A stretch of DNA of 64,000 bases from Variovorax sp. PAMC28562 (GTDB taxonomy: Bacteria; Pseudomonadota; Gammaproteobacteria; Burkholderiales; Burkholderiaceae_C): the NCBI RefSeq assembly GCF_014303735.1, contig NZ_CP060296.1:1995501-2059500 (forward strand), given 5' to 3'. Made by a program: the position numbers and the translations under genes. Below the pieces are notes generated by a model. The model saw only the letters and a list, made by a program, of their open reading frames with translations. It made no database searches and was not told where the DNA came from. Position 1 is the stretch's first letter, and every line of letters begins with the position of its first letter. Shown piece by piece: positions 19,081-26,410 of the stretch.

Positions 19081-21345
19081 TCAGGAAAATTGTTGAAAGG
19101 ACGACGAGGCGTGCAGTGCCGAAGGAGACGGCGCCGTCTGAGAAAGTTGCAGCGATGCGAGCGCCGCCTGCAGGTCGGCTTCGAAGGCCTCGACACCGGC
19201 ACCGATCAGGTTCAGTGGTATGCCGAGCGCCCAGCCGGCCGCGACCGCCGCCAGCAAGCTGTCGATGCTCACACCCGCATGGGTCGCGCTCCAGATCGTG
19301 AGGCGCCCGAGGCCCGGCAAGAACGATTCACTGCTGCCGTTGGCCAGCACCACGCGGTCTTGCCGTACCAGAACGGCTTTGCCGCCGCTGGCCTGGTGCG
19401 TCGTCAGTGTCGCTGCGTGCGCGTCGGTCGAATACAGAATGACCACGCCATCGCACAACGGCGCTAGCCCGGCAACGCGGTCATCGGCGGCGTTCAGCAC
19501 GGCGGTGCCTTCGGGCAGCACCACGTCGACTTGGGTGCGCAGCACCTTCACCAGCTGGTCGCTCTCCGTGATGTCGAACTCGGCGAGCGCGGCAGCGCCT
19601 TCCAGATCGGTCACGATGCCGACTTCGCAGCGGTCGTAGGCCAAGCCGTCGCGCAGGATGGTCTCGGCACCGTTCTCGATGACGACGGCCTGCACCGCAC
19701 GGTTGACCAGCAGGCGATGGCCTGCGCCCCAATTGGCGCTGTTGCGCGCATCGACGCGGCGGCGTTCCAGAAAGAGGCCGTCGCGGCAAGCGAGCCCGGT
19801 GTACCGGCCGCCGAGGCCGATGAGCCATGCCACCAAGCGCGCCAGCACAGCGGTGTCCTGCGAGCCGGCGATGCCCACGATTGGAATCCGGCCTGAGGCT
19901 TCATCCGGGAAGAGGTGATCGCAAATCGCACGGCCGACCGGCCGTGGCGAACCGACCGCAGGCTTCAGGTGCATCAGCAAGCCCGGGCCGGCATTCACTT
20001 CGACAATGGCGCCGCCTTGCGCTGCCAGCGGCCGGCCGATGTCTTGCGCCACCAGGTCGATGCCGGCGATGTCGAGCCCGACGACGCGGGCCGCGAGCAC
20101 GGCTGCGTGAGCGACTTCAGGGTGGACCTGATCGGTGCAGTCGACACCGAGGTTGCCGTTGCGCTGGATGGTGACCACGCGGCCGGCCTCGGGCACCGAG
20201 GTGCCGTCGAGCTTCTGGCGTTGCAGCTCGAGCTGCAGCTTGGCGTCGGTCGGCAGGTCGATCAGGTCGAGTGGAAATTCTTCTTCGGCGCCGCGGCGAG
20301 GGTCGCTGTTGAGTTGCTTTTCAATGAGGTCGGCGACAGCGGTGTTGCCGTCGCCCGTCACGGTGATGATCTCGCCACGGGCCGCTGCCACGACCTGGCC
20401 GCCGACCACCAGCAGGCGGTGTTCGCTGCCACGGATGAAGCGCTCGACCATCACGTCGCTGCCCTCGGGCTCGGCGACGGCGTAAGCGCCCATGACTTCT
20501 TCGCGCGTGTTGAGTTCGAGCGAGACGCCGCGGCCGTGGTTGGCGTCGGACGGCTTGACGACCACCGGCAGGCCCATGCTCTCGGCAACGTCCCAGGCTT
20601 CTTCGGCACTGTCGACCACTTCGCCTTCAGGCACCGGCACGCCGCAGCTCGCGAGAAGCGACTTGGTGAGTTCCTTGTCGCTGGCAATCGATTCGCCGAT
20701 GGCGCTGGTGTAGTCGGTCTCGGCAGTCCAGATGCGGCGCTGGCTGGCGCCGTAGCCGAGCTGTACCAGGTTGCCGCTGTTCAGGCGCATGTGCGGAATG
20801 CCGCGGTCGGTGGCGGCGCCGACGATGCACGCGGTGCTCGGGCCGAGGTAGCAGTCTTCGACCTGGCCCTTGACCACGTCGACCGCTCGCTGCACGTCGG
20901 CCGTACCGAAAGGATCGTCGTTGATCGCGCTCATCAGCAGGCGATGGCCTTCTGCCAAGGCGGCACGCGCAACTTGCTCGTCGCGTGCCCGGAACACCAT
21001 GCGGTACACGCCGTGCTCGGAAGTGCTGCGGGTCTGGCCGAACCCGGTCGGCATGCCGGCGAGGTTGAGCAGTTCGATGACGACGTGTTCGAGCACATGG
21101 CCCGACCACGTGCCTTCGTTGAGCCGGGAAATAAATCCGCCGCGCTCACCGACGCCGCAATGGTGCTCGATGAGTGCCGGCAGCAGGGTCGTCAGCCGCC
21201 CGGTGAAGCCGTCGATGGTGTTCGACGGAAAATCTTCCAGCCGGCCGAGATCGAGCCAAACTTCCAGCACCGGCCGATAAGTCCAGATGTTGGGGCCGCG
21301 CAAATAGTTGATGCGCAGGAGTCGGATGTCGTCGAAACGGGTCAT
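19081..21345 (-). CDS. cphA': Cyanophycin synthetase-like protein CphA' with degenerate ligase half
   Basis: This 754-residue homologue of CphA has the same N-terminal domain (LRGPNIWTYRPVLEVW) and an intact-looking ATP-grasp domain (about 225-480, with PVVVKPSDANHGRGV and EVNAGPGLLMHL). The Mur-ligase-like half is altered. Where CphA has GTNGKTTT, this protein has AGSQDTAV (residues 493-500), losing the lysine and threonines that bind ATP. It also ends around the point where the Mur C-terminal domain should begin, with a low-complexity Ser/Ala tail. It is comparable to CphA' of Cupriavidus and to CphA2, which join preformed Asp-Arg units with only one active site. It probably cannot add both amino acids alone. 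It is the first gene of the cphA'-cphA unit and divergent from the ABC exporter. Confidence 0.88.
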   Translation of the reverse strand: MTRFDDIRLLRINYLRGPNIWTYRPVLEVWLDLGRLEDFPSNTIDGFTGRLTTLLPALIEHHCGVGERGGFISRLNEGTWSGHVLEHVVIELLNLAGMPTGFGQTRSTSEHGVYRMVFRARDEQVARAALAEGHRLLMSAINDDPFGTADVQRAVDVVKGQVEDCYLGPSTACIVGAATDRGIPHMRLNSGNLVQLGYGASQRRIWTAETDYTSAIGESIASDKELTKSLLASCGVPVPEGEVVDSAEEAWDVAESMGLPVVVKPSDANHGRGVSLELNTREEVMGAYAVAEPEGSDVMVERFIRGSEHRLLVVGGQVVAAARGEIITVTGDGNTAVADLIEKQLNSDPRRGAEEEFPLDLIDLPTDAKLQLELQRQKLDGTSVPEAGRVVTIQRNGNLGVDCTDQVHPEVAHAAVLAARVVGLDIAGIDLVAQDIGRPLAAQGGAIVEVNAGPGLLMHLKPAVGSPRPVGRAICDHLFPDEASGRIPIVGIAGSQDTAVLARLVAWLIGLGGRYTGLACRDGLFLERRRVDARNSANWGAGHRLLVNRAVQAVVIENGAETILRDGLAYDRCEVGIVTDLEGAAALAEFDITESDQLVKVLRTQVDVVLPEGTAVLNAADDRVAGLAPLCDGVVILYSTDAHAATLTTHQASGGKAVLVRQDRVVLANGSSESFLPGLGRLTIWSATHAGVSIDSLLAAVAAGWALGIPLNLIGAGVEAFEADLQAALASLQLSQTAPSPSALHASSSFQQFS

Positions 21346-21502
21346 GGGAACGTTCGATGTGCTTTTCTAAATGATTTGGCAGGGCACCGCGGCGCGCTCA
21401 GGCGTGCTCATGGCGATCGGTCAAAATCGGCGCCCACCGCGCGCCACGGCGGGTCCCCCGGGGCTCGGCGGGCCTGCAGCAGGCGAGAGTCAAATAAACA
21501 CA

Positions 21503-23797
21503 ATGCAACATCACGATCCAGTGGGTACCCGGCAGAGAGAATTAGAGGCGGTCTCAGACGCGCTGAAAAGCCGACTCACCTCCGCGGAAAACGTTCTGGC
21601 GACGCTCGCGGTTGACCTCGACAACGAACTTCGGTTTTCGTCCGGGCTCGTCGCGCTGACAGATCATCGCCTGCTGGCGCGAGACGCCGCCGGCGCGTGG
21701 CGCGAGTGGCCACTTTCGGAACCCGGAATCGCGCTGCATCTGATCGACCATGCGGGCATTGGCACGCTCGAGTTGCAGGGTGCGCAGGGCCAGCTGGCAC
21801 GCTGGCATTACACGCTCGAGCAGCAGGCTTCGGCGCTCAGGCTGTTGAAGCTTTTCGGGCAGCGGATGGCTGTTGCTGTTGACCCGAATGCAGGCGCTGC
21901 TGCAATCGCCGGGCTGGCCGACGCCGATGAACTTCCCGAGGCAGTCGAGGCGCAGGCGCCGCCGTCGACATGGGTGCTGCTGCGGCTGGGCCGCTTCGCC
22001 AAGCCCTATCGCAAACAATTGATCACCGGCTTCCTGCTCACGCTGGCGTCGACCGCTGCCACGCTGGTGCCACCCTATCTGACCATCCCGTTGATGGACG
22101 ACATCCTGATTCCGTTCCAGAACGGGCAGCAGATAGCCATCGCAAAGGTTGTGCTTTTTCTTGGGGCACTCTTGCTTTCGGCATTGGCTGGATGGGCGTT
22201 GGGCTGGGCGCGCACCTACCTGCTGGCACTCGTGTCGGAGCGCATCGGCGCCGACTTGCGCACGACGACGTACGAGCATCTGCTGACATTGCCGCTCGAC
22301 TACTTCGGTGGCAAACGCACTGGCGACCTGATGTCGCGCATCGGCTCCGAGACCGACCGCATCAATGTTTTTCTTTCGTTGCACGCGCTCGACTTCGTGA
22401 CCGACGTGCTGATGATCGCGATGACCGCGGTGATCCTGTTTTCGATCAATCCGTTGCTGGCGCTCGTCACGCTGGTACCGCTGCCCTTCATCGCCTGGAT
22501 GATCCATGTGGTGCGCGATCGCCTGCGCACCGGCTTCGAGAAAATCGACCGCGTGTGGAGCGAAGTGACCAACGTGCTGGCCGACACCATTCCGGGCATT
22601 CGCGTGGTCAAGGCCTTCGCGCAGGAAAAGCGCGAGGCCGATCGCTTCCATGCCGCCAATGCGTACAACCTGCAAGTGAACGACAAGCTGAACAAGACGT
22701 GGTCGCTGTTCACGCCCAGCGTGTCGCTGCTCACCGAGATCGGCCTGCTCGTGGTCTGGGGCTTCGGTATCTGGCAGGTGGCGCGCGGGCGCATCACGGT
22801 CGGTGTGCTGACCGCCTTCATCGCCTATATCGGCCGCTTCTACACGCGGCTCGATTCGATGAGCCGCATCGTCTCGGTCACGCAAAAAGCGGCGGCCGGT
22901 GCCAAGCGCATCTTCGACATCCTCGACCATGTGAGCAACGTGCCGGAGCCGGCGAACCCGGTCAAGGTGCAGCGCATTACCGGACGTATCGAGATGAAGG
23001 ACGTGGGCTTTCGATACGGCTCGCGTGTGGTCATTCGCAACCTCGACCTGGTGATCGAGCCCGGCGAAATGATCGGCCTCGTCGGCCACAGCGGCTCGGG
23101 CAAGAGCACGCTGGTCAACCTGATCTGCCGCTTCTACGACGTGACCGATGGCGCCATCCTGGTCGACGGCACCGACATCCGGCGCTTCGCAGTCACCGAC
23201 TACCGGAGACATGTCGGGCTGGTGCTGCAGGAGCCGTTTCTGTTTTTCGGCACCATCGCGCAGAACATCGCCTACGGCAAGCCCGACGCCACGCGTGAAG
23301 AGGTCGTGGCTGCCGCACGCGCGGCCCACGCGCACGACTTCATCCTGCGGCTCGCGCACGGCTACGACTCGCTGGTCGGCGAGCGCGGGCAAGGCCTGTC
23401 GGGCGGTGAGCGACAGCGCATCAGCATCGCCCGCGCGCTCTTGATCGACCCGCGTATCCTGATCCTCGACGAGGCCACATCGGCGGTCGACACCGAGACG
23501 GAGAAAGAGATTCAGCGGGCACTGGACAACCTGGTGAAAGGACGTACGACCATCGCCATCGCGCATCGGTTGTCTACGTTGCGCAAGGCCGACCGGCTGG
23601 TCGTGATGGACCGCGGCGAGGTCGTCGAGGTCGGGCCGCACGACGCGTTGATGGAAAAGCAGGGCGCCTATTGGCGGCTCTACCAGGCGCAATTGCGGCA
23701 GGCGGACGAAGAGGCGAGCGATGGCGCGGTGAGCGAGCGCGCTGCGGTGCAATTGGCGCTCGGCACGCACGCGGCACATCCGGCGGGGCTGCAATGA
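21503..23797 (+). CDS. ABC exporter associated with cyanophycin genes
   Basis: This 764-residue half-transporter has an unusual N-terminal domain (about 28-120, containing LVALTDHRLLARDAAG and LEQQASALRLLKLF) that looks like a bacterial PH-type fold. A linker leads to a six-helix type I exporter membrane domain (about 168-460) and an ATPase domain (about 495-735) with GHSGSGKSTLVN, LSGGERQRISIARALL and ILILDEATSAVD. It resembles a protein family annotated as cyanophycin-metabolism-associated ABC transporter. Its substrate is unknown; a peptide or dipeptide is possible. The ATG at 21503 was chosen because the N-terminal extension from earlier starts is low-complexity. It is coupled by ATGA overlap to the DUF1854 gene. 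Confidence 0.85.
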   Translation: MQHHDPVGTRQRELEAVSDALKSRLTSAENVLATLAVDLDNELRFSSGLVALTDHRLLARDAAGAWREWPLSEPGIALHLIDHAGIGTLELQGAQGQLARWHYTLEQQASALRLLKLFGQRMAVAVDPNAGAAAIAGLADADELPEAVEAQAPPSTWVLLRLGRFAKPYRKQLITGFLLTLASTAATLVPPYLTIPLMDDILIPFQNGQQIAIAKVVLFLGALLLSALAGWALGWARTYLLALVSERIGADLRTTTYEHLLTLPLDYFGGKRTGDLMSRIGSETDRINVFLSLHALDFVTDVLMIAMTAVILFSINPLLALVTLVPLPFIAWMIHVVRDRLRTGFEKIDRVWSEVTNVLADTIPGIRVVKAFAQEKREADRFHAANAYNLQVNDKLNKTWSLFTPSVSLLTEIGLLVVWGFGIWQVARGRITVGVLTAFIAYIGRFYTRLDSMSRIVSVTQKAAAGAKRIFDILDHVSNVPEPANPVKVQRITGRIEMKDVGFRYGSRVVIRNLDLVIEPGEMIGLVGHSGSGKSTLVNLICRFYDVTDGAILVDGTDIRRFAVTDYRRHVGLVLQEPFLFFGTIAQNIAYGKPDATREEVVAAARAAHAHDFILRLAHGYDSLVGERGQGLSGGERQRISIARALLIDPRILILDEATSAVDTETEKEIQRALDNLVKGRTTIAIAHRLSTLRKADRLVVMDRGEVVEVGPHDALMEKQGAYWRLYQAQLRQADEEASDGAVSERAAVQLALGTHAAHPAGLQ

Positions 23798-24276
23798 ACA
23801 CGACGACAACGCGAATGAAGATGGACATCGAACGCGACACCTTTGGGCGACTCGTGCTGATCGACGCTGACGGCGTGCGCCACATCGGCATCGTGCCGGT
23901 ACGCGCCTTTCCGCTCAGTGCGCCGGACGCCGGCGTGTCCCTGGTGGGTAGCGACGGCAAGGAAGTGCTGTGGCTCGACCGGCTCGATGATGTGCCTCCA
24001 GAGGCGCTCGCTTTGCTGGCGCAAGACTTGGCGGTGCGCGACTTCGCGCCGACGCTGCAGCAACTGCATGCGGTGTCGAGCTTCGGTGTGCCGAGCACAT
24101 GGACCGTCAGCACCGACCGCGGCAAGACCAGTTTCGTGCTGAAAGCCGAAGAAGACATTCGCCGGCTCGACGGCGGCGCATTGCTGATCGCCAGCGCGCA
24201 TGGCGTGCAGTTCCGCATTCCCGATGCGAAGGCGCTGGACCGTGCTTCGCGCAAGTTGCTCGAGCGCTTTCTTTAG
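23794..24276 (+). CDS. DUF1854-family protein associated with cyanophycin genes
   Basis: This 160-residue soluble protein has no signal peptide or membrane segment. Its sequence (LVLIDADGVRHIGIVPVRAFPLSAPDAGVSL, split here for length only in meaning; key parts are VRHIGIVPVRAFP and EEDIRRL) matches the DUF1854 family, repeatedly found beside a cyanophycin-linked ABC transporter. Its ATG overlaps the transporter stop (ATGA), so a stoichiometric partnership is likely. A role as a cytoplasmic adaptor or substrate-binding partner of the transporter is a guess. No catalytic motif is visible. Confidence 0.8.
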   Translation: MNTTTTRMKMDIERDTFGRLVLIDADGVRHIGIVPVRAFPLSAPDAGVSLVGSDGKEVLWLDRLDDVPPEALALLAQDLAVRDFAPTLQQLHAVSSFGVPSTWTVSTDRGKTSFVLKAEEDIRRLDGGALLIASAHGVQFRIPDAKALDRASRKLLERFL

Positions 24277-24442
24277 TTCGCTGTAGTCAAAGACCAGATC
24301 AATCTGCGGAGTAAAACCGCGCCGATCGACACCGGCCCAAATGGATACTAGTTGTAATGTAAGTCTTTTGTTGTAACATCACGCCAACACAAAGCACTCA
24401 AATGCAATCCGGATAGAGCGGGGCGCAGTAGGCAGTTCGTTA

Positions 24443-24459
24443 GCGAAACATCGTTTCGC
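24443..24459. promoter_or_regulatory. Perfect short hairpin in the 24.3-24.5 kb intergenic region
   Basis: GCGAAAC-ATC-GTTTCGC forms a perfect 7-bp stem with a 3-base loop about 85 bases before the small membrane protein gene. No T run follows, so it is not a standard terminator. The surrounding 268-base gap is AT-richer than its neighbours and also holds two near-identical GTTGTAA words (around 24353 and 24374). It may be an operator or a 5' leader structure of the polyprenyl-pentose module. Confidence 0.4.
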
Positions 24460-24544
24460 GCTGCCTTGCTTTCAACCCGGAGGTTTCGATGTTCAGCTTC
24501 TCCGCCACGCCTCGTTCGCGCGGATCGTACAAAGGGTCATAGGC

Positions 24545-24919
24545 GTGAATCTCAGCACTTTCGCCATTATTTTTGCGGGTGTGCTGCTGAATTCGGCAGC
24601 CCAGCTGATGCTCAAGGCAGGCGCCCGCGCGATCGGTTCAGTGTCCATGGCAAGTATCGGATCGATAGTCGATGCCGCGTGGAGCGCTGCCTTGCAGCCT
24701 TGGATACTGGTAGGTCTGACCTGCTATTTCATCAGTGCCGGACTGTGGGTCGTTGCATTGACGCGAGTCGATGTCACAGTCGCATACCCCATGCTCTCGA
24801 TGGGATACGTCATCGCAGCGGTCCTCGCATGGCATTTTTTCGGTGAGGCATTAACTACGCAACGCTTGCTCGGGATCGCAATCATCCTGGTCGGCGTGGT
24901 TGTTCTCGGCCGGGGTTGA
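24545..24919 (+). CDS. Small four-helix membrane protein, SMR/ArnE-like
   Basis: This 124-residue protein consists almost wholly of four hydrophobic helices (about 5-25, 48-70, 75-95, 100-122), with LLNSAAQLMLKAGAR after helix 1 and LGIAIILVGVVVLGRG at the end. The size and pattern fit the small multidrug resistance/DMT fold used by ArnE and ArnF, half-flippases for undecaprenyl-phosphate aminoarabinose. The conserved membrane glutamate of drug-exporting SMR proteins is absent, which favours a lipid-linked-sugar role. The start is GTG. One base separates its stop from the HAD-UbiA start, so it is probably an operon partner acting as flippase. Confidence 0.75.
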   Translation: MNLSTFAIIFAGVLLNSAAQLMLKAGARAIGSVSMASIGSIVDAAWSAALQPWILVGLTCYFISAGLWVVALTRVDVTVAYPMLSMGYVIAAVLAWHFFGEALTTQRLLGIAIILVGVVVLGRG

Positions 24920-24920
24920 G

Positions 24921-26369
24921 ATGGCATCGAGCATCACTCTCGCGGTCTCGCCCCAGCCGCTCTACGTCGATCTCGACGGTACATTGATCGCCACCGATCT
25001 GCTGCACGAATCATTGCTGCAGTTGGTGCGCTCAGCACCGGGTTCGTTGCTCAGCCTCCCATGGTGGCTCGTGCACGGGAAATCCGCTTTCAAGCGAAAA
25101 GTCGCACTGCACGTTGACATCGATGTCGTCACGCTGCCATATCGCCCCGCTGTTCTGGAATTGATTCGTAACGCACGTGTGGCCGGACGCCGGGTGGTGC
25201 TCGCCACTGCCAGCGACGCCGAATTCGCGCGCAAGGTCGCAGACCATTTGGGTCTGTTCGATGCCGTTCTGGCTTCGGACGGCCTTATCAACATGCGCGG
25301 CGCGGCCAAGCTGAAGGCCATTCAAGATGATGCCGAAGGTGAGCCGTTCTGCTACGCAGGTGACAGCACCGCGGATCTGGACGTGTGGAGTGGTGCCGCC
25401 GCCGCGGTTGTCGTAAGCCGCTCGCGTTCTTTGGTACAGCATGCCGCCCGGTTGACAAAGGTCGATGCAGTCATCGAACCTCCGGCTACCTCCTTGCGGC
25501 GCTACCTCTATGGAATGCGGCTGCATCAATGGCTTAAAAACGTGCTGGTGTTTTTGCCGCTGATGCCAGTGCTGCACGCCCTCAGCAGCGCGCTGCTGCT
25601 CAACGGCGTCTTTGCCTTTTTTGCTTTTGGGCTGGCTGCATCTGCGGTCTATATCGTCAATGATTTGCTCGATTTACAGTCTGATCGACTGCACCATCGC
25701 AAACGGTCACGACCGTTTGCGGCCGGCGAGATCTCGGTGCTCCGCGGCCTTGCGCTGGCGACTGGGCTTGCCTTGGCGTCGCTTGCGTTTTCGTTGCTCT
25801 TTCTCCCGAAAGTTTTTCTGTGGGTGCTGCTCTTCTATGTCGCACTGACCACCGCTTATTCCCTGTTTTTGAAGCGTCGTGCGGTGGTCGATGTCTTTTC
25901 GCTGGCCGGCCTCTACACAGTCCGGGTCGCGGCGGGAACTGCGGCAACCGGGCAGCCACTGTCGTTCTGGATTTTGTCGTTCTCGCTTTTCATATTCCTG
26001 AGTCTTGCATTGGCCAAGCGCTACGTCGAACTGACGACCGGATCGCCGGATGCACTGGAGCGAATGACGCGTGATCGCGGCTATCAACCTGGCGACGTTA
26101 CTTTCGTGCTCAGCGCAGGCGTCGCGGCAGGGCAAATGTCGGCGCTGTTGCTCAGCTTGTATTTGCAGGACTCGCAGATGTCGGAGAGATACGTCAATCC
26201 TGTTTACCTATGGGCATTGATTCCGGTTTTCTTGTTCTGGGTCATGCGCATCTGGCTTAAGGCGATTCGTGGCGCGCTGCACGACGACCCGGTGGTTTTT
26301 GCCGCGCGTGACTGGGTCAGCCGACTTGCCGTCGGCATGGCTGCAGTTGTCCTATACCTAGCCGGTTGA
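24921..26369 (+). CDS. HAD phosphatase-UbiA prenyltransferase fusion, probable polyprenyl-phosphate pentose synthase
   Basis: This 482-residue protein joins a cytoplasmic HAD-type phosphatase domain (about 10-180) to a UbiA-family membrane prenyltransferase (about 195-480, eight or so helices). The HAD domain shows DLDGT at 17-21, LATASD and AGDSTADLDVW. The prenyltransferase has the first Asp-rich motif NDLLDLQSDR at 247-256 followed by HHRKRSRP. This UbiA subtype resembles decaprenyl-phosphate phosphoribosyltransferase, which makes polyprenyl-phospho-5-phosphoribose; a HAD phosphatase then removes the 5-phosphate. The fusion would do both steps in one polypeptide. ATG at 24921 follows a GGGG box. 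Flanking genes are a small flippase-like protein and a GT-C glycosyltransferase. Confidence 0.82.
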   Translation: MASSITLAVSPQPLYVDLDGTLIATDLLHESLLQLVRSAPGSLLSLPWWLVHGKSAFKRKVALHVDIDVVTLPYRPAVLELIRNARVAGRRVVLATASDAEFARKVADHLGLFDAVLASDGLINMRGAAKLKAIQDDAEGEPFCYAGDSTADLDVWSGAAAAVVVSRSRSLVQHAARLTKVDAVIEPPATSLRRYLYGMRLHQWLKNVLVFLPLMPVLHALSSALLLNGVFAFFAFGLAASAVYIVNDLLDLQSDRLHHRKRSRPFAAGEISVLRGLALATGLALASLAFSLLFLPKVFLWVLLFYVALTTAYSLFLKRRAVVDVFSLAGLYTVRVAAGTAATGQPLSFWILSFSLFIFLSLALAKRYVELTTGSPDALERMTRDRGYQPGDVTFVLSAGVAAGQMSALLLSLYLQDSQMSERYVNPVYLWALIPVFLFWVMRIWLKAIRGALHDDPVVFAARDWVSRLAVGMAAVVLYLAG

Positions 26370-26410
26370 GCTTCAAACACAATTTCCTTTCGCAAAGATT
26401 TGAATAAGCA

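Noticed and set aside
16885-19467. Long open frame on the plus strand opposite cphA and cphA'
   Set aside because: The predicted protein is His/Arg/Asp/Val-rich without any domain, while the minus-strand frames encode full CphA and CphA'. It is an antisense shadow of high-GC codon bias.
21554-23809. 750-residue open frame on the minus strand opposite the ABC exporter
   Set aside because: No recognisable motif, and it mirrors the codon pattern of the exporter gene; shadow frame.
24443-24459. Hairpin considered as a rho-independent terminator for the DUF1854 gene
   Set aside because: There is no T run after the stem and it lies 166 bases past the stop codon, so it is listed only as a regulatory candidate.
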